From contig JAQCLA010000010.1 in assembly GCA_027592105.1 (NCBI GenBank), positions 1 through 21,790 of the forward strand: 21,790 bases of DNA. The letters run 5' to 3'. A model generated the notes under the pieces. It was given only the letters and a program-made list of their open reading frames with translations, was not told where the DNA came from and did no database searches. This stretch comes from Pseudomonadota bacterium (GTDB lineage Bacteria; Pseudomonadota; Alphaproteobacteria; Rhodobacterales; Rhodobacteraceae). The translations under genes were made by a program, and so were the position numbers. Positions 14,546 through 21,401 of the stretch are shown here, piece after piece (the first letter of the stretch is position 1; each line of letters starts with the position of its first letter).

Positions 14546-14568
14546 CGCCGCAACGCGCTTTTGCGGCG
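14546..14568. promoter_or_regulatory. 8-7-8 inverted repeat CGCCGCAA/TTGCGGCG upstream of the sugar operon
   Basis: A perfect inverted repeat: CGCCGCAA (14546-14553), 7-base spacer, TTGCGGCG (14561-14568). It lies 22 bases upstream of the first dehydrogenase ATG, so it falls in that operon's leader or core promoter. It could be a repressor operator or a leader hairpin. No other copy was noticed in the window. Confidence 0.45.
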
Positions 14569-14592
14569 AAGACTGCACAGGGCCGCAGAGCG

Positions 14593-14630
14593 GTGTCAAT
14601 TCTCGGACCGCGGCGCTTGCGAATTGACAC
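14593..14630. promoter_or_regulatory. Divergent control element, GTGTCAATTC ... GAATTGACAC
   Basis: Two perfect 10-bp inverted arms, 14593-14602 and 14621-14630, separated by 18 G/C-rich bases and 28 bp centre to centre. Each arm contains a TTGACA hexamer pointing outward, one toward the SDR gene and one toward the dehydrogenase operon, so the arms could be the -35 boxes of divergent promoters. No good -10 follows at 17 bases on either side, which suggests activator dependence or that the arms are an operator. No regulator gene lies in the sugar locus. Confidence 0.5.
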
Positions 14631-14682
14631 TGTTCGCCGCGCACCGCAGGGTCGCGCGCAGCACGCGACAGGAGGATTTCAC

Positions 14683-15426
14683 ATGACCGATCAACCCATC
14701 GCCTTGGTGACCGGCGGCGCGCAGGGCATCGGGCTGGCTTGCGGGCGGGCGCTGGCTGCCGATGGCTACCGCGTGATGCTGGTGGATGTGAAAGACAGCG
14801 TGACCGCCGCCGCAACCAGCATCGGCGGGCGCGGTTTCGTCTGCGATGTTTCCGACACGGACGCACTTTTGGCCCTGTTCGACCGGATCGAGGCCGAGGA
14901 AGGGCCGGTTGCCGCACTGGTGAACAACGCGGGCATCGCCAAACCGGGCGATTTCCTCAGCTATGATCTGGCCGATTTCGACGCGGTGATCGGGCTGAAC
15001 CTGCGCGCGGTTTTTGCCGCGACCCAGCGCGCGGCCAAGGGCATGATCGCCGCAAACATAAAGGGGGCGATCGTCAACATGTCCTCGATCAACGCGGTCG
15101 TGGCGATCCCCGCGATTCCGGCCTATTGCGCCTCCAAGGGGGGGGTGCAGCAATTGACCAAGGCATCCTCGCTGGCGCTGGCCCCGCATGGTATTCGCGT
15201 CAATGCGGTCGGACCCGGCTCCATCGATACCGAGATGATGGCAGGCGTGAACGCCAGCCCCGAGGCCTTGGCGCGCGTGCTCTCGCGCACACCCATTGGC
15301 CGGGTCGGCAGCGCCGATGAGATCGGCAATGTGGTGGCGTTCCTCTGTTCGCCCAAATCCAGCTATGTCACTGGCGAGACGATCTATGTCGATGGTGGGC
15401 GCTTGGGGCTGAACTACACCGTCTGA
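14683..15426 (+). CDS. SDR-family NAD-dependent dehydrogenase/reductase
   Basis: 247 residues, classical SDR length. Cofactor loop TGGAQGIG (10-17); D35 at the end of the second strand predicts NAD(H) rather than NADP(H). NNAG is at 81-84; catalytic S135 (NMSS), Y148 and K152 (YCASK) are present, followed by NAVGPGSIDTEM (174-185) and the C-terminal YVDGG. The ATG has AGGAGGA 7 bases upstream, a strong ribosome binding site. It is transcribed away from the dehydrogenase/ABC/uxuA operon across a shared control region, so it probably serves the same pathway. Candidate roles are oxidation of the imported compound or reduction of D-fructuronate to D-mannonate in place of UxuB (inference). Its last 13 bases overlap the convergent transporter gene. 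Confidence 0.93.
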   Translation: MTDQPIALVTGGAQGIGLACGRALAADGYRVMLVDVKDSVTAAATSIGGRGFVCDVSDTDALLALFDRIEAEEGPVAALVNNAGIAKPGDFLSYDLADFDAVIGLNLRAVFAATQRAAKGMIAANIKGAIVNMSSINAVVAIPAIPAYCASKGGVQQLTKASSLALAPHGIRVNAVGPGSIDTEMMAGVNASPEALARVLSRTPIGRVGSADEIGNVVAFLCSPKSSYVTGETIYVDGGRLGLNYTV

Positions 15427-16487
15427 GCACTGCCCGCGCGCCATGCCATCAGGCGCGCGGTGGTCATCGCGCCCACCCACATTGCAAACACCGCCAGAAT
15501 GGCCGTGGTCGAGAACACCGCCCCACCCGAAACGCCCGCCCCAACGGCGCAGCCACCCGCCAGCATCGCACCAAAGCCCATCAAGACCGCGCCGATCAGG
15601 TAACGCTCCATCGGGGTGTCCGCACCAAAGCGCGCAAGCTGCCATTCGCCATAGGCGAGCGCGGCCACCCCTGCCCCGATAAACACACCCGGCACCAGCC
15701 CGATGCCAAAGGACAGCGCAACGCGGCGCTCGGCCACCAAGGCCATCAGCGTGTCGGTCGCAGGCCCGGTAAAGGTGATCGAGCCGATAGGCACCAAGGC
15801 AAAGCTATTGGCCGCGATCATCGCGGTGACGGCCCAGCCCATGGCCACAGCGCCCCCTACCACAAGCGCGCCCAGCAAGACGCCCTTGGACAAATCACGC
15901 CGCCGCCCAAAGGCAAGCGCGCCTGCCAAGGCACCGAAAGCCACAGCAGCCGCAGCACCATTGCCTAGCCCCAGATTGGCTAAAAGGCTACGCCCCGGCC
16001 CACCTTGCACCGTCCAAAGCGCCGCGATCCATTCGCGCAAAGGTGCCAAGACCCCGGTAAAGGCCGCTTGCGCCACCAGCGTCACGACAAGCCCCGTGAT
16101 CAACGCGCGCAGATTGCCCGTGGCCGACAAGACCAAAAGCCGCGAGGCACAGCCGCGCGCCAAGATCATGCCGATGCCGAACATCACCCCACCGATTAGC
16201 GCGCCCGAAACAGACCCCTCCGCCGCCAATTGCCGCGTGCTCGACACATCGAACAGGCCCAAGGCCAGCCCTGCCTGCGTCAGCGCCATGGCGGCAAAGA
16301 AGGCGACCAGCCAAATGGCGAGTTTCGGACCGAATTGGCCGCCCGCCACCTCGGCTGTGGCCGCGCGCAAGCAGAAACGCGAGCGTTGCGCGGCAAAGCC
16401 GAATACCAGACCCGTCACCACACCGGCAGTGGCTAGCACAAGCGGCTCGCCCCGGGCGATCAATAGCTCTTCCAGCATGGTGGTCAT
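15414..16487 (-). CDS. YeeE/YedE-family sulfur transporter (SoxT/TsuA-like)
   Basis: 357 residues and very hydrophobic, with two internally related halves, the full-length form of the family. Three Cys sit in conserved spots: C39 (QRSRFCLRAA), C113 (ILARGCASRLLV) and C313 (MLAGGCAVGAGVSGG). They resemble the Cys of the thiosulfate transporter TsuA that pass thiosulfate through the membrane. From memory TsuA has one more Cys in its second half; none is seen here. SoxT proteins of this family occur in sox clusters, and this gene follows the sox genes on the same strand after a 61-base gap, so import of thiosulfate or another sulfur species is likely. The ATG at 16487 has its purine run (AAGGGGG) immediately adjacent; the ATG at 16478 would be better spaced. 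Confidence 0.88.
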   Translation of the reverse strand: MTTMLEELLIARGEPLVLATAGVVTGLVFGFAAQRSRFCLRAATAEVAGGQFGPKLAIWLVAFFAAMALTQAGLALGLFDVSSTRQLAAEGSVSGALIGGVMFGIGMILARGCASRLLVLSATGNLRALITGLVVTLVAQAAFTGVLAPLREWIAALWTVQGGPGRSLLANLGLGNGAAAAVAFGALAGALAFGRRRDLSKGVLLGALVVGGAVAMGWAVTAMIAANSFALVPIGSITFTGPATDTLMALVAERRVALSFGIGLVPGVFIGAGVAALAYGEWQLARFGADTPMERYLIGAVLMGFGAMLAGGCAVGAGVSGGAVFSTTAILAVFAMWVGAMTTARLMAWRAGSAQTV

Positions 16488-16530
16488 CCCCCTTTGCCGA
16501 GGGATTTACGCACCCCTTGGGCTGGACACG

Positions 16531-16544
16531 TTGACTTGGATCAA
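16531..16544. promoter_or_regulatory. FNR/CRP-superfamily-like site, TTGAC-N4-ATCAA
   Basis: TTGACTTGGATCAA differs from the FNR consensus TTGAT-N4-ATCAA at one position. It lies in the 61-base gap between the ALA synthase stop and the YeeE-family transporter start, 44-57 bases upstream of that start. This position would suit activation or repression of a transporter promoter by FnrL, Dnr or a related regulator. Sequence match only. Confidence 0.45.
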
Positions 16545-16548
16545 ACGC

Positions 16549-17784
16549 CTATTGGGCCGCCATCGGTCGGCGGGCGAGCTGGCATTGCGACCACAATTCC
16601 CCAAGCGCGCCGACCAGCCGCGCGATATCGGCAGCGGAATGGACGGGTGATGGCGTGATGCGCAACCGCTCGGTGCCTTTGGGCACGGTGGGGTAGTTGA
16701 TCGGCTGAATGTAAATGCCGTGGCGTTCCATCAACTGGTCGGAAATCCAACGGCATTTCACCGGATCGCCCACCATCACGGGGATGATATGGCTGTCATT
16801 GGCCAGATGCGGGATGGCGCGCGCGTCAAGTGCTGCGCGCACCTCGGCCACGCGGGCCTGATGGGCGGCGCGCTCGGCGCCGCTGGTTTTCAGATGACGC
16901 ACCGCCGCAGCAGCGCCTGCCGCCACCGCAGGTGGCAGTGCGGTGGTGAAAATGAAACCGCTGGCGAAACTGCGCACGAAATCGATCAACACGGCCGAGC
17001 CTGCGATATAGCCGCCGACCACGCCATAAGCCTTGCCCAGCGTGCCTTGGATCACGTCGAGCCGGTCCATCAACCCTTCGCGCTCGGCGATGCCACCGCC
17101 GCGCGGCCCGTAAAGCCCCACGGCATGCACCTCGTCGAGATAGGTCATCGCACCGTAACGTTCTGCCAGATCGCAAATGGCCGCGATGGGGGCGATATCG
17201 CCATCCATTGAATAGACCGATTCAAAGGCCACGATCTTGGGGCGATCTTCGGGTATCACTTTAAGCTTTTCTTCCAGATCATTGAGATCATTGTGTTTCC
17301 AGATCACACGCTCGGCGCGTGAGTGACGGATGCCTTCGATCATCGAGGCGTGGTTGCCGGCATCCGACAAGACCACACAGCCCGGCAAACGCGCCGCCAA
17401 TGTCCCAAGGCTTGCCCAGTTCGACACATAGCCCGAGGTAAAGACCAACGCAGCCTCTTTGCCGTGAAGATCCGCCAATTCGGCCTCGAGCGCCACATGG
17501 GCATGCGTTGTGCCGGAAATATTGCGCGTGCCGCCCGCGCCTGCGCCCATCGCGTCGATGGCCGTATGCATGGCCGCCAGCACATCGGGGTGCTGGCCCA
17601 TGCCCAGATAATCGTTGGAACACCACACGGTGATGTCACGCTCGCCGCCCGCATGGCGGTTGCGCGCGGCTGGAAACTGGCCCCGGCGGCGCTCAAGATC
17701 GGCGAAAAAGCGGTAGTTGCCGGCCTGCTTCAGCGCATCAAGCTCGTCGCTGAAGAAGCGGTCATAACGGTTTCTATCGGTCAC
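16549..17784 (-). CDS. hemA: 5-aminolevulinate synthase (ALAS)
   Basis: 411 residues from a GTG start at 17784 that overlaps the DUF302 stop (GTGA); GAGG lies 10 bases upstream. It condenses glycine and succinyl-CoA to 5-aminolevulinate, the first step of the Shemin haem pathway, with PLP. Conserved blocks are WCSNDYLGMGQHP (54-66), GAGAGGTRNISGTTHAH (80-96), LHGKEAALVFTSGY (106-119), VAFESVYSMDGDIAPI (185-200), YLDEVHAVGLYGPRGGG (215-231) and GTLGKAYG (247-254) with the PLP-binding Lys251. QPINYPTVPKGTERLRITPSP is near the C-terminus. The residues that set ALAS apart from KBL/AONS relatives fit, so assignment is strong. A hemA/hemT-type gene inside a sox operon is unusual. It probably is a second ALAS that raises haem supply for the c-type cytochromes made by the operon (inference). 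Confidence 0.95.
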   Translation of the reverse strand: MTDRNRYDRFFSDELDALKQAGNYRFFADLERRRGQFPAARNRHAGGERDITVWCSNDYLGMGQHPDVLAAMHTAIDAMGAGAGGTRNISGTTHAHVALEAELADLHGKEAALVFTSGYVSNWASLGTLAARLPGCVVLSDAGNHASMIEGIRHSRAERVIWKHNDLNDLEEKLKVIPEDRPKIVAFESVYSMDGDIAPIAAICDLAERYGAMTYLDEVHAVGLYGPRGGGIAEREGLMDRLDVIQGTLGKAYGVVGGYIAGSAVLIDFVRSFASGFIFTTALPPAVAAGAAAAVRHLKTSGAERAAHQARVAEVRAALDARAIPHLANDSHIIPVMVGDPVKCRWISDQLMERHGIYIQPINYPTVPKGTERLRITPSPVHSAADIARLVGALGELWSQCQLARRPMAAQ

Positions 17785-18215
17785 TGTGCTGTCGCCTCGA
17801 GAATGATGGCGTCTAGCAGCGCCTCGACCTCTTGCATCGGCCCGTCGGGGTAATCGCGATGGCCGATCATGACCTCGCCGCCCATATCGGCCACGAAAAT
17901 TCCATAGGGACAATGCATGATATTCATCGGATCGGCCTCCATCACCCGGCGCGACACAGCCGCCGAGCAAAACAGAAAGATCTGCGCATTGTCGAAAATC
18001 GCCACATCCGAGCCGACATCGGCCCTAGTCCGGTTGAGCATGTCACCCACATGGCTGGTGTAGTCGATCACCAAGCCGCGATCGATGATCGCGTTCTCGA
18101 TGGCGAAACTTGCATCCTCGAAACTGCCATCGAAGGGATAGGTGATGGCGTCTTGCGCGACTGCGATTTGCGGCAATCCGGCCATGACAAGGCCGAGGAA
18201 CAGGTTTCGTAGCAT
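17781..18215 (-). CDS. DUF302-domain periplasmic protein of the sox operon
   Basis: 144 residues with a Sec signal peptide (1-20, MLRNLFLGLVMAGLPQIAVA). The mature part matches the DUF302 pattern: a first strand/helix FEDASFAIENAIIDRGLVIDYTSHVGDML (32-60), then AIFDNAQIFLFCSAAVSRRVM (72-92) and MHCPYGIFVAD (100-110). C83 and C102 are the only Cys and could bind a sulfur intermediate or metal, or form a disulfide. The ATG at 18215 has GGAGG 8 bases upstream; longer frames are rejected because the signal peptide would be internal. It follows soxF across a strong hairpin and is translationally coupled to ALA synthase. The function of DUF302 proteins in sulfur-oxidation clusters is not established. 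Confidence 0.82.
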   Translation of the reverse strand: MLRNLFLGLVMAGLPQIAVAQDAITYPFDGSFEDASFAIENAIIDRGLVIDYTSHVGDMLNRTRADVGSDVAIFDNAQIFLFCSAAVSRRVMEADPMNIMHCPYGIFVADMGGEVMIGHRDYPDGPMQEVEALLDAIILEATAQ

Positions 18216-18237
18216 GGGTACCGCCTCCGGTGAGAAG

Positions 18238-18267
18238 GGTCCGGGGGCGGGAACCCGCCCCCGGACC
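18238..18267. other. Strong intercistronic hairpin downstream of soxF
   Basis: A perfect 14-bp inverted repeat with a central AA, effectively a 12-13 bp stem of nearly pure G/C and a small loop (GGTCCGGGGGCGGG paired with 18254-18267). It lies 6 bases after the soxF stop and 22 bases before the DUF302 start. No U-tract follows in the leftward transcript (CTTCTCACC). It could be a partial terminator or an RNA-stabilising processing hairpin giving different levels of soxF and the downstream DUF302/hemA genes. Confidence 0.75.
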
Positions 18268-18273
18268 GAAGGT

Positions 18274-19539
18274 TTAGACGAACATGTCGCTGGTGATCGC
18301 GCGATACCAATCAAGGCTTTCACGATAGGTCGCCGCGCGCACATCGGCGGTTTCACCAATTTGGCTGACGAAGCTGTCGATGCTGACGATGCCGGTGTCG
18401 GATGCTTCATAGGTCGCGCCGACCTTGATGCCGTCATCGGTATCCAGAAGCGACCAGCAGGTGTTCGAATAACGCGCCGGGAAGGCCCGCGATCCGGTCA
18501 GCGCCGCCACGATGGCATTGGCCGCAACCTTGGCTTGGCTATTGGCCGAGAAGCCCGATTTGGGCATCGCACCCTGTGCTGCCGCATCACCCAAGACGGT
18601 GATGTTCGGGTCAACCTTGCTCGACATGTCATAGGCCGAGACAGGCGCCCAATTGCCATCGGTGATCCCTGCGGCAAAGGCGATCTGGCCCGCGCGCTGG
18701 CCGGGGATGACGTTGCAGACATCGACCTTTTCCACGACACCGTCGATGGTGACGGTCATCGCCGCCGGGTCGACCTCGATCGCGTTGCCACCCATGTCGG
18801 GCCCGATACGCGTGACCATGCCGCTGTAGTGGCGGTTCCAACCATCCTCGAACAGCCCCTGCTTGGAGAAGCTTTCCTTGGGGTCGACCAGCAAGATCTT
18901 GGCGGTGGGGTTATTCTCGCGCAGGTAATGGGCCACCATCGAGATCCGCTCATAGGGGCCGGGCGGGCAGCGATAGGGGTTGGGCGGTGCGACCATGGCA
19001 AAGGTGCCGCCTTGCGGCATCGCGGCGATCTGGGCGCGCAGCAACTCGACCTGTGTGCCGCCCTTGTAGGCATGCGGCATGCGACCTTGCGCCGAGACAG
19101 ACCAGCCCTGCACGCTACCATCGACGAAGTCGATGCCGGGGCTGAGCACGAGGCGGTCGTAAGGCACCGATGCGCCGCTGGCGAGGCTGACGGTCTTGGC
19201 GTCGCGGTCGACACCCACGGCCCAGTCATGGACCACGTTGATGCCGTAATTGGCGGCAAGACCATCATAGCTATGGCCCAGATCGTCATAGTCGAAGAAG
19301 CCGCCGAGATAGAGATTGCCGAAATAGCAGGTGTGATAGACCCGCTGGGGTTCGATCAAGGTCACGTCGATGGCACCTGCGCTGTCACGCGCGATATAGC
19401 GCGCGGCCGTGGCCCCGCCCGAGCCGCCGCCGACGACGACAACGCGCGGTGTGGCCTGCGCGCGGGCGATCATGGGCGTGCCAAGTGCTGCCGTCAGTGC
19501 GGCGGATGTGCCCAAAAAGGCGCGTCTGTTCATGGTCAT
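18274..19539 (-). CDS. soxF: SoxF, FAD-dependent sulfide dehydrogenase flavoprotein (FccB-like)
   Basis: 421 residues. A twin-arginine signal (NRRAFLG at 4-10, cleavage near 28) indicates export of a folded, flavin-loaded protein. FAD-binding loop VVVVGGGSGGATAARYI is at 33-49. C71 (YHTCYFGNLYLGG) is where FccB attaches FAD covalently. C191 (NPYRCPPGPYERISM) and C361 (SNTCWSLL) match the redox-active Cys pair of FccB/SoxF. ITVLGDAA (313-320) is the second FAD motif. GGGAGG lies 6 bases before the ATG. Family knowledge: SoxF of Paracoccus has sulfide dehydrogenase activity and stimulates the Sox system. It follows soxE, whose C-terminal half resembles FccA, so the pair may act like flavocytochrome c. 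Confidence 0.93.
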   Translation of the reverse strand: MTMNRRAFLGTSAALTAALGTPMIARAQATPRVVVVGGGSGGATAARYIARDSAGAIDVTLIEPQRVYHTCYFGNLYLGGFFDYDDLGHSYDGLAANYGINVVHDWAVGVDRDAKTVSLASGASVPYDRLVLSPGIDFVDGSVQGWSVSAQGRMPHAYKGGTQVELLRAQIAAMPQGGTFAMVAPPNPYRCPPGPYERISMVAHYLRENNPTAKILLVDPKESFSKQGLFEDGWNRHYSGMVTRIGPDMGGNAIEVDPAAMTVTIDGVVEKVDVCNVIPGQRAGQIAFAAGITDGNWAPVSAYDMSSKVDPNITVLGDAAAQGAMPKSGFSANSQAKVAANAIVAALTGSRAFPARYSNTCWSLLDTDDGIKVGATYEASDTGIVSIDSFVSQIGETADVRAATYRESLDWYRAITSDMFV

Positions 19540-19556
19540 GTCTTCCTCCCTTTACC

Positions 19557-19600
19557 GCCCGTTTGCGGGCTTCTCTTCCAAGCGCCAGTCCGATGGCGCT
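19557..19600. other. Two small hairpins in the soxE-soxF gap
   Basis: GCCCG-TTTG-CGGGC (19557-19570) and AGCGCCA-GTCCGA-TGGCGCT (19581-19600) lie in the 81-base gap between the soxE stop and soxF start. The second has a perfect 7-bp stem. They may shape mRNA processing or soxF translation; neither has a U-tract of note. Confidence 0.4.
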
Positions 19601-19620
19601 GTGCCGTTTGCACCGATATC

Positions 19621-20319
19621 TTACTCGGTGCGCGCGAAGTAAGCGGCAAGTGCGGCCAATTCTTCATCGCCCAGCCGGCGTGCCACTGTATTCATCACCT
19701 GATGTTCGCGTGTTCCATTGCGATAATCAACCATTCCGGCGATGAACGCCGATGGGGCAAGCCCCTTGATGGTCGGGATATCCGAGCCGCCGCTGTCGCG
19801 GTGACAGGCGGTGCATTCCGACGAGAGGTATTCGCCGTAAGGCACATCACCCGCAATCGCGAGGATGGCCGCGATCTCGGGGTCGATGGCGATATTGGCG
19901 GCATCCATGACGGCGCTATCGCTACGCCCACCTTCGGCCAGCATATAGGCGATCAGGTCAAGGCGGTCTTGTTCGTCGCGGATACCGCGAAACACCATCC
20001 GCGTGCGCGGGAAATAATCGCGTGGTGCTGCCAAAAAGCGGTCAAGCGCGTCTGCATCCCACACCCGGCCCTCGGCCCCGGCATTGGCCAGATCATCCGA
20101 AAAATCATAGCCCGGCACAGCCCCGATCACACGATCGATGATGCCGTTGAGATGCGGGCCGACACGGTGAACGGCACCATCGCCGAGCATGTGGCATGCC
20201 CGGCACGGGCGATAAAGAGCTTCGCCCTGTGCCGGGTCTCCTTCGGCCAGCAACGGGGAGGACGTTGCCGCCGAAGCTGCCAGAACCAGCGCGCTGATGA
20301 GGGCGCGCGCTGATCTCAT
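19621..20319 (-). CDS. soxE: SoxE, diheme c-type cytochrome
   Basis: 232 residues with a Sec signal (about 1-25, ending SPLLA). Two haem c sites are present: CRACH (39-43) and CTACH (169-173), with likely distal Met ligands M108 (RTRMVFRG) and M209 (HQVMNTVA). The N-terminal domain (about 28-130) is clearly related to the second haem domain of SoxD. The C-terminal domain (about 155-230, DIPTIKGLAPSAFIAGMVDYRNGTREHQVM) resembles the FccA cytochrome of flavocytochrome c. The ATG overlaps the soxD stop (ATGA), so the two are coupled. It acts in the periplasm as an electron carrier, probably partner of SoxF. Confidence 0.9.
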   Translation of the reverse strand: MRSARALISALVLAASAATSSPLLAEGDPAQGEALYRPCRACHMLGDGAVHRVGPHLNGIIDRVIGAVPGYDFSDDLANAGAEGRVWDADALDRFLAAPRDYFPRTRMVFRGIRDEQDRLDLIAYMLAEGGRSDSAVMDAANIAIDPEIAAILAIAGDVPYGEYLSSECTACHRDSGGSDIPTIKGLAPSAFIAGMVDYRNGTREHQVMNTVARRLGDEELAALAAYFARTE

Positions 20320-21401
20320 TTGGCCTCACCCCCGGCCGCCCGGATATAGGCGACCATCGCGGCGGCGTCTTCCTCGGAGCGCAGACCACGGAAAGCCATC
20401 CGGTTGCCTTGGATATAGCCACGCGGATCAAGCAAGAAGGCGGTCAGCGTTTCATCATCCCAGATCATCCCGCTTTCACCGGCCTGTTGGAAGGCGGGCG
20501 AGTAGCGGAAACCCTCATGGCTGCCGACAGGCGCGCCATAGGTGTTGTTGAGCTGTGGGCCGGTGCGGTTGACCGCACCTTCACCGATCTGGTGGCAAGA
20601 GGCGCATTGACGGAACAGCCCCTCGCCTGCGGCGACCAGCGCCGGATCAGGGCCTGCGGCCACTGCGGGTTCGGGGGCTGCGGCCTCTTCGACCACGGCG
20701 GCAGGCGTCACGGCAGCGGCACCTGTGTCACCCTCGGTTTCAGGCGTTACCGACAAGACCGTGGCGCGCGCGGTGATCGACACGCTTTCCGCACAGTTTT
20801 CCATGCAAGGTTCACCTGCGAAAACCGTGTATTCGGTGCTCGCGCGGTCATCCATAAAAAACGCCGTCTCGTTGGGCATCGCCACCTCGAGGAAATTCTC
20901 GTTCGACAATTCGAAATCGTCATCGACCATGTCATTGAGATACATCAGGTAAGCGGTGATTGCATAGACTTCGTCATCGCTGAGCGATTGCGCCCCACCA
21001 TAGGGCATGGCGCGATGGACATAGTCCCACACGGTCGAAAGGTAGGGCCAGTAAGAGCCGATTGTCTTGTGCGGATCTTCGCCATCGAGCGTGCCACGCC
21101 CACCGGCCAAGACCGGCCAGCGGCCAACCGCCTCGCCGAAATCACCGTGACAGGCGGCGCAGTTGTCGATGTAAAGCTCTTCACCGGTATAGACATCGCC
21201 CGACCCCACCGGAAGGCCAAGGCCATCGGGGCGGATATCGATATCCCATGCGGCGATTTCCTCGGGCAGGGCTGTACGGCCAAGACCAAAACCGCCATCG
21301 CGCGATTGGGCCGGTGTTTCAGCCACGGCGAAGCCTGCGCCAAGCACGACAAGCGCGGTCGAAAGGGTGAGGTTCTTCATCATCTTAGCCGATTTCAACA
21401 T
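20316..21401 (-). CDS. soxD: SoxD, diheme cytochrome c subunit of sulfane dehydrogenase SoxCD
   Basis: 361 residues. A Sec signal ends near residue 27 (GAGFAVA). First haem domain: CAACH (81-85) with M132 (RAMPYGG). A stretch with extra Cys C199 and C203 follows, then an Ala/Pro/Glu-rich linker (about 220-252). Second haem domain: CASCH (266-270), with NRTGPQLNNTYGAPVGSHEGFRYS and M335 (GNRMAFRG). The order and length match SoxD of Paracoccus, which takes electrons from the SoxC Mo site during oxidation of SoxY-bound sulfane sulfur. I chose the ATG at 21401 because GAGG lies 6 bases upstream; it overlaps soxC by 17 bases. ATGs at 21383 and 21380 also give a signal peptide but lack a ribosome binding site. 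Confidence 0.93.
   Translation of the reverse strand: MLKSAKMMKNLTLSTALVVLGAGFAVAETPAQSRDGGFGLGRTALPEEIAAWDIDIRPDGLGLPVGSGDVYTGEELYIDNCAACHGDFGEAVGRWPVLAGGRGTLDGEDPHKTIGSYWPYLSTVWDYVHRAMPYGGAQSLSDDEVYAITAYLMYLNDMVDDDFELSNENFLEVAMPNETAFFMDDRASTEYTVFAGEPCMENCAESVSITARATVLSVTPETEGDTGAAAVTPAAVVEEAAAPEPAVAAGPDPALVAAGEGLFRQCASCHQIGEGAVNRTGPQLNNTYGAPVGSHEGFRYSPAFQQAGESGMIWDDETLTAFLLDPRGYIQGNRMAFRGLRSEEDAAAMVAYIRAAGGEAK

Noticed and set aside
17785..17970. Extension of ALA synthase upstream of the GTG at 17784
   Set aside because: The added residues are the shadow of the DUF302 gene; family proteins begin close to the GTG, which also overlaps the preceding stop.
18142..20313. A 723-codon open frame on the plus strand opposite soxE, soxF and DUF302
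   Set aside because: It is the antisense shadow of well-supported, motif-bearing genes in high-GC DNA; its translation is low-complexity His/Arg/Gly-rich with no recognisable domain and no ribosome binding site.
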